A DNA stretch of 64,000 nucleotides from Ruficoccus sp. ZRK36 (GTDB lineage Bacteria > Verrucomicrobiota > Verrucomicrobiia > Opitutales > Cerasicoccaceae). Position numbers and translations under genes: made by a program. How positions within the stretch are numbered: position 1 is the first letter of the stretch; every line of letters starts with the position of its first letter. Below, piece by piece: positions 27,097 through 35,467 of the stretch. The stretch covers positions 3,234,176 through 3,298,175 of the forward strand of contig NZ_CP080649.1 in NCBI RefSeq assembly GCF_019603315.1, in the 5' to 3' direction. The notes under the pieces are model-generated. The model ran no database searches and was not told where the DNA came from. It worked only from the letters and a program-made list of their open reading frames with translations.

Positions 27097-27561
27097 ATGA
27101 AAAAGCTCATCTTCCGCCGTGTGCTGAACCTCCTGCTGTGGCTCAGTGCCTGTTTCCTCGCCGCCACCGGCTTTGCGCTCAAGTGGCGTTTCCCTCACGG
27201 AGGGGGACATCGTGGAGGCTCGGGTGGCCCACCCGTCATGCTGGGGCTAGATAAACACGAGTGGGTGGACCTGCACACCTGGGTCGGCGTGGGATTCGCA
27301 GTGCTGATACTCGCCCATCTTTACCTGGCCTGGCCCTGGCTTAAAAACGCAGCCGCGGGCAAGAAGCGCCTCTGGGCGGTCTTCGGCGGGCTCGCCACCG
27401 GTCTGGCCATGGTGGCGATACTCCTGCTTGCTCCCGTCAGCAGTCAGACTCTAGCCGAGTCCAGCGACTCCACACTCCAGACGCAGGGCGGCAGCTATGG
27501 TGGGAATGGACCGGGCGACGGCACCGGTAACCGCTGGAGGCAGCAATCTGACGACGAGTAA
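27097..27561 (+). CDS. DUF4405-family membrane protein
   Basis: The 154-aa protein has an N-terminal helix (LNLLLWLSACFLAATGFAL), a His/Gly-rich loop (HGGGHRGGSGGP), a DLHTWVGVGFAVLILAHLYLAWPWL helix with His residues placed like haem ligands of small cytochrome b-like proteins, and a third helix (GLATGLAMVAILLLAPV). The C-terminal tail is Gly/Ser-rich. DUF4405 proteins are of unknown function, possibly haem-binding. The ATG at 27097 is preferred over 27040 because it puts basic residues directly before the first helix. Confidence 0.75.
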   Translation: MKKLIFRRVLNLLLWLSACFLAATGFALKWRFPHGGGHRGGSGGPPVMLGLDKHEWVDLHTWVGVGFAVLILAHLYLAWPWLKNAAAGKKRLWAVFGGLATGLAMVAILLLAPVSSQTLAESSDSTLQTQGGSYGGNGPGDGTGNRWRQQSDDE

Positions 27562-27609
27562 GGTTACGCTTTCCAACCCGCTCACAGGGCGTATAAATGG
27601 ACGGTCTGC

Positions 27610-28578
27610 ATGAGCGCGGTATATCCATGGGGCCACGAAGGCCGTTATAATGACTTCACGCGAGCCTTCCGGCGGCGCTTCGAGGGGCGCGTGCAAAAGG
27701 TATCCGTGGACGGCGGCTTTACCTGCCCCAACCGCGACGGCACCCTCGCCTGCAGCGGCTGCGCCTACTGCAACAACGAGAGCTTTAACCCGGACTACTG
27801 CCGCGAGCAGCCCAGTATAGCCGCGCAGCTGCGCGAGGGCATCCAGTTCTTCTCCCGAAAGTATCCCTCGATGGGCTTTCTGGCCTACTTTCAGGCCTAC
27901 TCAAACACCTATGCTCCGCTGGACATCCTGCGCGAACGCTATGAGGAAGCCCTCGCCCAGCCCGGCATCGTCGGTCTGGTGCTCGGCACCCGCCCGGACT
28001 GCGTGACCGAGGAGGCCCTCGACTATCTGGCCGAGCTGGCGCGCGAGCACACCGTCATGATCGAGTACGGCGTCGAATCCGTAAAGGACCAGACCCTGCG
28101 CCGCATCCGGCGTGGCCATAGCTACGCCGACTCGGTCCGGGCCATCGAGAAAACCGCTCAACGGGGCATCACCGTGGGGGCTCACCTCATGCTCGGCCTG
28201 CCCGGCGAAACGTACGAGGACTGGATAGCACAGGCACAGGCTGTCTCCGCCCTGCCCCTTGATCACCTCAAGCTGCACCAGCTCCAGATCGTGCGCGATA
28301 CAACGCTGGCCGACGAATACCTGGCAGACCCGTCGCGCTTTCACCTTTTCAGCCCCGAGGAGTACCTCGAAACGGTGGTCGATTACCTGGAGCGCCTCAA
28401 CCCGCAGATTGTCGTCGAACGCTTCACCAGCGAAGCCCCCGCGGACCTGCTGCTGGCCCCGGACTGGGGAAAGCTCCGCAACTACCAGTTTGCGATGAAG
28501 GTCGAGAAACGCCTGCGCGAACGCGACACCTACCAGGGCCGCCTCTACGCTGAGCAGGACATAGTCCTGCACCTGTGA
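27610..28578 (+). CDS. TIGR01212-family radical SAM protein (YhcC-like)
   Basis: The 322-aa protein has the iron-sulfur cysteines in FTCPNRDGTLACSGCAYCNNESF (pieces; CxnCxxC type), followed by the SAM-binding region LVLGTRPDCV, IEYGVESVKDQTLRRIRRGH and HLMLGLPGETYEDW. This order is characteristic of the TIGR01212/YhcC family, whose substrate is unsettled. The last codons (AEQDIVLHL and stop) lie inside the first hairpin of the backbone repeat, so the repeat encodes the protein's C-terminus. TATAAA lies 12 nt before the start. Confidence 0.85.
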   Translation: MSAVYPWGHEGRYNDFTRAFRRRFEGRVQKVSVDGGFTCPNRDGTLACSGCAYCNNESFNPDYCREQPSIAAQLREGIQFFSRKYPSMGFLAYFQAYSNTYAPLDILRERYEEALAQPGIVGLVLGTRPDCVTEEALDYLAELAREHTVMIEYGVESVKDQTLRRIRRGHSYADSVRAIEKTAQRGITVGAHLMLGLPGETYEDWIAQAQAVSALPLDHLKLHQLQIVRDTTLADEYLADPSRFHLFSPEEYLETVVDYLERLNPQIVVERFTSEAPADLLLAPDWGKLRNYQFAMKVEKRLRERDTYQGRLYAEQDIVLHL

Positions 28579-28755
28579 TGCTCACGCATCACTGATGACT
28601 CCGCTAAGGCGGAGCCATAGGCCGAGTTGCATCCGGTGGCAATAATGCTGTCTCCAGATCACACGAACTCCTCTTGCGCAATCGAAAGCTAAAGGGGTAG
28701 GCACGCAGTGCCGTAGGGGCGAAGCCCCTCAATGCCACCGGGTGCAACCCGGTCA
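28554..28755. repeat. backbone hairpin repeat, copy A (array of at least six hairpins)
   Basis: The stretch between two convergent genes is almost all tight hairpins. They are GCAGGAC-ATA-GTCCTGC (28554-28570), GTGATGC-TCAC-GCATCAC (28575-28592), CTCCGC-TAAG-GCGGAG (28599-28614), GGCAC-GCA-GTGCC (28700-28712), AGGGGC-GAA-GCCCCT (28715-28729) and CCGGGT-GCA-ACCCGG (28738-28752). TTGC..GCAA encloses 28627-28642. Loops are mostly 3-4 nt. The first two modules are shared with copies at 9767 and 30305, with paired base changes that keep the stems intact. It could act as a bidirectional terminator, RNA stabiliser or REP-type element. Confidence 0.7.
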
Positions 28756-29649
28756 CGCACCCATCACATCGCCCATGTGGGCGTAGAGTTCGCGTCCGGC
28801 GGCGGTATGCTCTAAAAGGTCGGCGGACAACTCCACCCGGCCGGGCTCAAAGAGCGTGATGCACATTGAGCCGCCGAAGCCGAAGTAACCCTTTTCGCCG
28901 CCCTTGGGCGTGTACTGGCCGGGCACATGCGTCTGCACGATCGTGCCCACACAAGTCGCGCCAACCTCCAGGCAGAGTATCTGCCCAAAGCTTTCCGTCT
29001 TCAGTCCGGTCAGGGCACGCTTGTTTTCCCACAGGACAGACAGCCGCTGGCGCAGGCACACCGGGTTGACGGAGTAGAGGCTGCCGTTGACGAGCAGCGT
29101 CTCACCCGGCACGCCCTCGGCCGGATAGTGAAAACGGTGATAGTCCACCGGGCACAGCCGCGAGATGACCATCGAACCGCCGCTGTATTGGTCCGCCAAT
29201 ACGGGATCGCCGAGCAGTTTCTCCAGGTCCATACGCTGGCCCTTGGCGTAAAACTGGTCCGATGCGCTCACATCGGCAAAGCCCAGATGCCGACCGTCGG
29301 CGGGGAAGACCACGGTGGCCTCGTCCGCGTCAATCGGCCGAGCCTCGGGCTTGAGGTGGCGCGAAAAGAAATCGTTAAAATTTTGGAAGTGGTCCGGCGG
29401 TCTCGCCATCTCGTTGATATCGAGCCCGTATTTTTCGATGAAGGGGACGATCTTGCGTGCGCTGGAGCGACGGTCCATCCGCCAGCCGTACCAGCGTGAG
29501 AACCACGCGCGCTTGGCCGCGAGCTCGACCGTGAGCCGCCCCAGCGGCTTGTTATAGGCCCAGTCCAGCCAAGCCTCGCCGTAGACGGACTCGCGCTCGA
29601 TCTGGCCGGTCAGGCGATTAAAAAACTCGGGGCCTTGGGATTCGCTCAT
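28753..29649 (-). CDS. psd: phosphatidylserine decarboxylase
   Basis: The 298-aa proenzyme makes phosphatidylethanolamine at the membrane. It has FNDFFSRHLKPEARPID, the catalytic-site region VDYHRFHYPAEG, and the self-cleavage motif GGS within YFGFGGSMC near the C-terminus, where cleavage would create the pyruvoyl Ser. The start at 29647-29649 (MSESQGPEFF) is chosen because the 24-residue upstream extension reads poorly and runs into the opposite-strand leader. The gene end overlaps the last hairpin area of repeat copy A. It is convergent with the radical SAM gene. Confidence 0.9.
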   Translation of the reverse strand: MSESQGPEFFNRLTGQIERESVYGEAWLDWAYNKPLGRLTVELAAKRAWFSRWYGWRMDRRSSARKIVPFIEKYGLDINEMARPPDHFQNFNDFFSRHLKPEARPIDADEATVVFPADGRHLGFADVSASDQFYAKGQRMDLEKLLGDPVLADQYSGGSMVISRLCPVDYHRFHYPAEGVPGETLLVNGSLYSVNPVCLRQRLSVLWENKRALTGLKTESFGQILCLEVGATCVGTIVQTHVPGQYTPKGGEKGYFGFGGSMCITLFEPGRVELSADLLEHTAAGRELYAHMGDVMGA

Positions 29650-29803
29650 GCGGGGCACAGGTTTTAGCAAAAACACCGCCACGCCAAGCGGGAAAGTCAT
29701 GGCCACGAAGAGTCCCGGCACGGGCCGGAATCTTGACAGCCCTCAGGCCTCGGCCCTATTGTTGCAACCCTATTGCATCTTTAACGTTGTACCGGTTTCC
29801 GTC

Positions 29804-30301
29804 ATGAATGCCAAGCCCCCCGCCGTCAGCCAGTCCGACAACCCCAACCTGATCCCCCCGAGCGGCCCAAACTGGCGCCTGATTGGAGCCGCGATTGTCG
29901 CCCTGGCGATTATCGGCAGCATCGTATCGATCCCACTCTACGAGCGCTGGCAGACGGAGAAGGCCGCCCACATCGAGCGCGGCAAACAATTTGGAGCGCT
30001 CTACCCCATCGAAATCAACGGCCAACCCTACGAGCTGGAGCTCGGCTGGGGCCGCAAAAACCTCATCATCCTGACCGAGCCACTCCTGCCCACGGATACG
30101 CAGATCACTGTCAGCGGGGACTTCGGCACGGAGACGCTCGCCTGGAACGAGGAGTACAAGATATTCGGCCCCTCGCAGCTCCCCGTCGATCCCGCCGCCC
30201 ACCACAAGGTCACCGTCACCATCAAGGACGCTGACGGCAACCTGCTGTGGAAAGGCAAACGCTGGGCCTGGGGCATCGTCAGCGAGCATCACCACCACTA
30301 G
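29804..30301 (+). CDS. membrane-anchored hypothetical protein with a natural His4 C-terminus
   Basis: This 165-aa protein has a short Pro/Asn-rich cytoplasmic lead, one membrane helix (LIGAAIVALAIIGSIVSIPL) and an extracytoplasmic beta-rich domain (YELELGWGRKNLIILTEP, TQITVSGDFGTETLAWNEEYKI). It ends SEHHHH. I do not recognise the family. The ATG at 29804 is chosen over the more upstream one at 29648, which would overlap the divergent psd start. The stop abuts repeat copy B. The terminal His run could bind metal, but no evidence for this is present. Confidence 0.6.
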   Translation: MNAKPPAVSQSDNPNLIPPSGPNWRLIGAAIVALAIIGSIVSIPLYERWQTEKAAHIERGKQFGALYPIEINGQPYELELGWGRKNLIILTEPLLPTDTQITVSGDFGTETLAWNEEYKIFGPSQLPVDPAAHHKVTVTIKDADGNLLWKGKRWAWGIVSEHHHH

Positions 30302-30304
30302 CAG

Positions 30305-30461
30305 GCAGGACACAGTCCTGCACCTGTGATCCTGTCGGATCACTGAGGCCAACGCTTTAAGCGTCGGCCTGGGCAATGGCGGTTGCGCCGATTCAAACGA
30401 ACTTCTCTTGCTCTATATAAAAGAGCAGCGAACGCAGTGAGCGATGGGGCAGAGCCCCATC
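30305..30461. repeat. backbone hairpin repeat, copy B
   Basis: Between a plus-strand gene and convergent clpB lie GCAGGAC-ACA-GTCCTGC (30305-30321), GTGATCC-TGTC-GGATCAC (30326-30343), AGGCC-ACGCTTTAAGCGT-GGCCT nested at 30346-30370, and GATGGGGC-AGA-GCCCCATC (30443-30461). The second hairpin differs from copy A by a C-G in place of a G-C pair, a covariation that supports structure. The right part (GCAGCGAACGCAGTG, GATGGGGC hairpin, CATT) matches copy C at 16261-16448. Confidence 0.7.
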
Positions 30462-30468
30462 ATTCGCA

Positions 30469-33075
30469 TCACATGCCGAGCATGTGCAGTTCGCCGTCCC
30501 TGACGGTGAAGGTGACGGTGGAGCCGTCGCCGACATCACCGGCGATGATGGCGCGGGCCAGGCGCGTCTCGACCTGCTTCTGGAGGAAGCGCTTGAGCGG
30601 ACGGGCACCGTAGACCGGATCAAAGCCCTTCTCCGCCACCCACGAGCGAGCGTCTGCGTCGAGCGCGACCTTGACGCCACGGTCTTCGAGGCGGTGGTTG
30701 AGGTCGGCCACCAGCAGGTCCACGATCTTCGTGATCTCTTCGAGCGTAAGCGGTTTGAAGAGCACGATGTCGTCGATGCGGTTGAGGAACTCCGGGCGGA
30801 ATCCGGCGCGCAGCTCGGTCATGACGGACTCGCGGACAGACTCGGGGATTTCCCCACCGGCAAAGCCGTCAATGAGGAAGCGTGAGCCGACGTTCGAGGT
30901 CATGATGATGACCGTGTTCTTAAAGTCCACGTTGCGGCCCTGCGAGTCGGTCAGGCGACCGTCGTCGAGGATCTGCAGGAGCGCGTTGAACACGTCCGGG
31001 TGCGCCTTTTCGATCTCGTCGAAGAGCACGACGGAGTACGGCTTGCGGCGGACGGCCTCGGTGAGCTGACCGCCCTCCTCGTAGCCGACGTAGCCGGGAG
31101 GCGCGCCGATGAGGCGGGCCACCGCGTGCTTTTCCATGTACTCGGACATGTCGAGGCGGACGATGTTCTGCTCGGTGTCAAAGAGCGACTCCGCGAGGGT
31201 CTTGGCCAGCTCGGTCTTCCCCACCCCGGTCGGCCCGAGGAAGAGGAACGAGCCGATCGGGCGGCGCGGGTCCTTGATGCCGGAGCGGGCGCGCAGGATA
31301 GCCTCGGAGACGAGCGTCACCGCCTCGTCCTGCCCGATCACGCGATCGTGCAGGATGTTCTCCAGGTTCAGGAGCTTTTCTTTTTCGCCCTCGACCAGAC
31401 GCGAGACGGGTATGCCCGTCCAGCGGCCCACAATCTCGGCGATCTCCTCGGCAGAGACTTCCTCCTTCACAAGGGTGTCGCCGGAGCGTACCTCCTGCTT
31501 TTCCTGGGCTTCGAGTTTCTTCAACTCGTCTTCGAGTTGAGGCAGCTTACCGTGGCGCAGCTCCGCGAGCTTCTGCAGGTTGTAATCACGCTCGGCCTGC
31601 TCCATCTCGCGGCGGACCTGCTCGATCTGCTCGCGGACTTTCTGGGCCTTGCCCAGCTCGGCCTTCTCGTTTTCCCAGCGTGTGCGCATAGCGTGCGTCT
31701 GCTCGCGCAGCTCGGCCAGCTCCTTACGGAGGTCTTCGAGGCGCTTCTTCGAGGCGTCGTCCTTTTCCTTCTGGAGGGCGGCCTCCTCGATCTCCAGCTG
31801 CATGACGCGGCGGTTCAGCGCGTCCAGTTCGGCGGGCATGGAGTCCATCTCAGTGCGGATCTCGGCACAGGCTTCGTCGACAAGGTCGATAGCCTTGTCG
31901 GGCAGGAAACGGTCGGAAATATACCGGTGCGAGAGCACGGCGGCCTGCACCAGGGCGTTGTCCTGGATGCGCACACCGTGGTGCACCTCAAAGCGTTCGC
32001 GCAGCCCGCGCAGGATCGAGATGGTGTCCTCGACCGTGGGCTGATCGACCATGACGGTCTGGAAACGGCGCTCAAGGGCCGCGTCCTTTTCGATGTATTT
32101 GCGGTACTCGTCGAGCGTGGTGGCACCGATACAGTGCAGCTCACCACGGGCGAGCATGGGCTTGAGCATGTTACCCGCGTCCATGGCGCCCTCGGTCTTA
32201 CCCGCGCCGACGATGGTGTGCAGCTCATCGATGAAGAGCAGGATGCGCCCGTCACTGCTTTTGATCTCCTGCAGCACGGCCTTAAGGCGCTCCTCGAACT
32301 CACCCCGGTACTTGGCACCGGCCACGAGCGAGGCCATATCGAGCGCGAAGATGGTCTTGTCCTTCAAGCCCTCGGGCACGTCCCCGCGCACAATGCGCTG
32401 AGCCAGCCCCTCGACGATGGCAGTCTTACCGACGCCGGGCTCGCCGATGAGCACGGGATTGTTCTTCGTCTTGCGCGAGAGGATGCGGATGACGCGGCGA
32501 ATTTCCTCGTCGCGCCCGATGACGGGGTCGAGCTTGCCCTTTTTGACCTGCTCGACCAGGTCGATGCCGTACTTCTTCAGCGCCTCGTAGGTGGCCTCCG
32601 GGTTCTCGGAGGTCACACGCTGGTTACCGCGCACCTGCTGCATGGCGGTGAGGGCCTTGTCCGCAGTGAGCCCGACGCTGGAGAAAAGCTTCTTCAGCTT
32701 GGCGTCACCGGACTCAAGCAGCCCGAGAAAGAGGTGCTCGACGCTGATGTACTCGTCCTTGAGGCGCTTGGCGGCAGCCTCGGCCTTGGTGATAGCGTCC
32801 TGCAGCGCCTGGGTGATGTAGATGCGCGAAGCGTCCACGTCCCCGGTGACAGCGGGGAGCTTATCCAGCTCGCGCCCGACGGCCAGCGTCACTGCGCTGG
32901 GCTGCACATCGAGCTTCTCCAGAATGGCCGGCACGATGCCGTCCTGCTGGTTCAAGAGAGAGAACAGCAGATGCCAGGTGTCGATCTGCTGGTGATTGCG
33001 GCGGCGGGCCTCAGCCTGCGCCTCCATAAAGCCTTCACGGGCCTTTTGGGTAAAAGTGTTTAAGTCCATACTCAT
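30469..33075 (-). CDS. clpB: ATP-dependent disaggregase ClpB
   Basis: The 868-aa Hsp100 chaperone has an N-terminal Clp domain, NBD1 with Walker [14 protein letters not shown], the long M-domain coiled coil (about residues 405-535, dense in Lys/Glu heptads), and NBD2 with [14 protein letters not shown] and the family motif [14 protein letters not shown]. It works with DnaK to rescue aggregated proteins. The start is at 33073-33075 ([14 protein letters not shown]); 33069 is equally plausible, and the longer open frame upstream reads as non-protein. Upstream to 33366 I see no heat-shock-type inverted repeat or other clear signal. Confidence 0.95.
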   Translation of the reverse strand: MSMDLNTFTQKAREGFMEAQAEARRRNHQQIDTWHLLFSLLNQQDGIVPAILEKLDVQPSAVTLAVGRELDKLPAVTGDVDASRIYITQALQDAITKAEAAAKRLKDEYISVEHLFLGLLESGDAKLKKLFSSVGLTADKALTAMQQVRGNQRVTSENPEATYEALKKYGIDLVEQVKKGKLDPVIGRDEEIRRVIRILSRKTKNNPVLIGEPGVGKTAIVEGLAQRIVRGDVPEGLKDKTIFALDMASLVAGAKYRGEFEERLKAVLQEIKSSDGRILLFIDELHTIVGAGKTEGAMDAGNMLKPMLARGELHCIGATTLDEYRKYIEKDAALERRFQTVMVDQPTVEDTISILRGLRERFEVHHGVRIQDNALVQAAVLSHRYISDRFLPDKAIDLVDEACAEIRTEMDSMPAELDALNRRVMQLEIEEAALQKEKDDASKKRLEDLRKELAELREQTHAMRTRWENEKAELGKAQKVREQIEQVRREMEQAERDYNLQKLAELRHGKLPQLEDELKKLEAQEKQEVRSGDTLVKEEVSAEEIAEIVGRWTGIPVSRLVEGEKEKLLNLENILHDRVIGQDEAVTLVSEAILRARSGIKDPRRPIGSFLFLGPTGVGKTELAKTLAESLFDTEQNIVRLDMSEYMEKHAVARLIGAPPGYVGYEEGGQLTEAVRRKPYSVVLFDEIEKAHPDVFNALLQILDDGRLTDSQGRNVDFKNTVIIMTSNVGSRFLIDGFAGGEIPESVRESVMTELRAGFRPEFLNRIDDIVLFKPLTLEEITKIVDLLVADLNHRLEDRGVKVALDADARSWVAEKGFDPVYGARPLKRFLQKQVETRLARAIIAGDVGDGSTVTFTVRDGELHMLGM

Positions 33076-33366
33076 GGTGAACGGATTTGCACAAAGCGTT
33101 CCACCCGATTTTCGCTGTGCGAAGTCGAGCGGAAACATTCATAAGATACTATATAACAACTGACTAAAAAGCCAACACCGTACACACCAGTCATCTACAG
33201 GCACCGCCATTTCTGGGACAAAACGGCCCGCCCTGCGTCAAAATTTCACGTCTCTGTCCTAAGAGTAATCACAGCAACTGGCAATACAGATCATACCCCC
33301 AAAATGAGACAGCTTGATCAAATTAGGATTGCCACCCCCGAGTCATGACCCTACTTGCAAATAGGC

Positions 33367-33723
33367 ATGATACCCCTTCCGTTCAGACACTGTCTGCTGG
33401 GAGCAGTCCTTGTTCTTACCTGTAGCTCTTCCCATGCCCTTTTCGATAACAGCTGCATGCTGTTCAACATCGCGTCCCGCGATCACCCGCTGCCCTCGGG
33501 ATGGCTCGCCGACAGTCTCTTTGACCTCAGCGCAAAAAAGATGAGCGTGGCGCAGATTCGCAGCCTCAAGTACTCCCTGAGCGACGAGGATGTGCGAAAG
33601 ACTACCGATAGCTCCACCTACTATCTCGTGGATGGTGAGATCCGCTTTATCGCTCCCGAGGATACAACCTCTCAGCCAGCACCAGCCAACAAGAGCCAGG
33701 CGAACGCCGCCTCCGAAAAGTAA
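33367..33723 (+). CDS. hypothetical small secreted protein
   Basis: The 118-aa protein starts with a signal peptide (PFRHCLLGAVLVLTCSSSHA) and has a short soluble body (SCMLFNIASRDHPLPSGWLADSLFDLSAKKMSVAQIRSL) and a Ser/Gln/Pro/Ala-rich tail. No family is recognised. The LVLTCSSS segment might be read as a lipobox (LTC), but a signal peptidase I site after SHA fits better. The ATG at 33367 is preferred over 33355. It stands alone between clpB and an SGNH hydrolase. Confidence 0.55.
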   Translation: MIPLPFRHCLLGAVLVLTCSSSHALFDNSCMLFNIASRDHPLPSGWLADSLFDLSAKKMSVAQIRSLKYSLSDEDVRKTTDSSTYYLVDGEIRFIAPEDTTSQPAPANKSQANAASEK

Positions 33724-33934
33724 GCCTACCGCGAGCAAGAGTAATTCGAGATCTGAGCGGGCAACCGATCCTCAATGGGGTCGATCTGAAACGCTTTCGG
33801 GCTTCAACCTGAGTCTACAGCTTACACGTATGTGTGAGCAAAAATTGACTGGCGAGACAGTAGCGTCCTAAGAGATGCTTAGGCCTTTCCTGCACGGCCT
33901 TCCCAAAGGGCCTTTATCTCCTTTGTTTCCCATC

Positions 33935-35194
33935 ATGAAAAGCAAACTGATCCATCTGAGCTTGTTGAGCGTGCTCGCCACGCTGACCCTCTCCCACGCA
34001 CGGGCCGGTGAAAACCTGGTCCAGAACCCGTCCTTTGAGCAACTGAGCTCGAAGCAGAATCCGCGCTACTACTCGTCGTTCTTCCCCAAGGCACCGGCCA
34101 AAAATGCTGACGTTGTCGGGCAAGGCGACCTGTCCATGGTCCTCGTGGATGACTCCACCGCTCACAGCGGGAAGTACTCCCTGCGCCTTTCCTCGGATAA
34201 GCCCGTGCGCATCGCCATGGGCCAGAGCAAGCTGCCGTTCATCCCCGGCCAGACGATCCGCGTCACCGCCTGGATGAAGGGTGAAAACCTGAAGGCCACC
34301 AGCAGCATGCCCGCCGGCGTGATCCGCTTCGCCTTCAGCGCTCCGGATAATAAAGACATCCATCAGGATATCTACAAGCAAAGCGGCTGGCTCAAGGCGC
34401 CCTCCAGCGACTTCGACTGGACCGAGCTGACGACCACCGTCACCGTCCCCGAAGGCACCGAAAACGTCAACATGCAGTGCTTCCTGTGGGAAGGCACCGG
34501 CACGGTCTGGTTTGACGACCTGAGCGTCGAGGTCATCGATGGTCCGGCCAATCCGCCTGACAGCCTCCCCGACCCTGACCAGCTCCGCCGCTACCAGGAC
34601 GAGAACGCCAAGCTGCCCGCCAAGGAAGCCGGCACCACGCGCGTCGTGTTCCTCGGCGACTCCATCACGGACATGTGGAAGCTTGACCGCGACTTCCCCG
34701 ACATGGGCTACATCAACCGCGGCATCGGTGGCCAGGACACCGCCCAGATGGTCGGCCGCCTCGATCAGGATGTGCTCGCGCTGAAGCCGGACGTGGTCTG
34801 GTTCCTCGGTGGCACCAACGACATCCCGAAAAAGTTCTCCGCCGAAGCTACGCTGAACAACGTGCGCCAGATCGCTGAGACTTGCCGCAAGAACGGCATC
34901 CAGATGATCATCTGCTCGATCCTGCCGGTTTCGGATTACCACAAAGACCGCCAGGCTCGCCTGGAGCGCACCAAGCTGCGCCCCCCGGCCAAAATCCAGA
35001 AGCTCAACGAAGGCCTCAAGAAGATCGCCAAGGAAGAAGGCGCGATCTACCTCGACCTTTACGACGTGATGGTGGACGAAAACAACCAGATGCCTGCCAA
35101 CCTCGCTAACGACGGCCTGCACCCGAACACCGACGGCTACAAGATCATGGCCCCCTACGTGCAGAAGTCTATCGATCAGGCTTCCGCCAAGTAA
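33935..35194 (+). CDS. secreted SGNH/GDSL hydrolase with N-terminal carbohydrate-binding-like domain
   Basis: The 419-aa protein has a signal peptide (KLIHLSLLSVLATLTLSHARA). A jelly-roll of the galactose-binding/CBM type follows, opening NLVQNPSFEQLS and closing TVWFDDLSVEVID (about residues 25-195). The SGNH domain then shows VVFLGDSITDMW, YINRGIGGQDTAQM, LGGTNDI and NDGLHPNTDGY. It most likely removes acyl groups from polysaccharides outside the cytoplasm. The ATG at 33935 sets the signal peptide at the N-terminus. A strong terminator follows at 35243. Confidence 0.85.
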   Translation: MKSKLIHLSLLSVLATLTLSHARAGENLVQNPSFEQLSSKQNPRYYSSFFPKAPAKNADVVGQGDLSMVLVDDSTAHSGKYSLRLSSDKPVRIAMGQSKLPFIPGQTIRVTAWMKGENLKATSSMPAGVIRFAFSAPDNKDIHQDIYKQSGWLKAPSSDFDWTELTTTVTVPEGTENVNMQCFLWEGTGTVWFDDLSVEVIDGPANPPDSLPDPDQLRRYQDENAKLPAKEAGTTRVVFLGDSITDMWKLDRDFPDMGYINRGIGGQDTAQMVGRLDQDVLALKPDVVWFLGGTNDIPKKFSAEATLNNVRQIAETCRKNGIQMIICSILPVSDYHKDRQARLERTKLRPPAKIQKLNEGLKKIAKEEGAIYLDLYDVMVDENNQMPANLANDGLHPNTDGYKIMAPYVQKSIDQASAK

Positions 35195-35242
35195 CTTCTC
35201 AATGAAGCAAAACGGGCGGCATCCAAGTCACCGCCCACGATA

Positions 35243-35280
35243 AGGCTCACCGGGATGATCCCGGTGAGCCTTTGTTTTAT
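35243..35280 (+). terminator. rho-independent terminator after the SGNH gene
   Basis: AGGCTCACCGGGA and TCCCGGTGAGCCT form a perfect 13-bp stem around TGA, followed by TTGTTTTAT. It lies about 50 bp after the SGNH stop and is the cleanest terminator in the backbone. Confidence 0.9.
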
Positions 35281-35467
35281 CCAGAGTCGCATCTGCGCGT
35301 CAGAGCCGCAGGTCATCCTGAGTATCGGCGGAGAATCCATCTTTCTGGTCGCTTTACGCGGCAGGAAATTCGTTCGCCAGCGGTTTAAACTTTCTCTAGG
35401 CAACGGTGTTGTATCACACGTCGCAGGCTGAAAACCGCTCGCGGCGCTTGATGTGAATCGCTCCGCG

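Noticed and set aside
31000-33063. 687-codon plus-strand frame opposite clpB
   Set aside because: Antisense shadow of ClpB; composition is biased to Leu, Asp, Val and Gly with no motifs.
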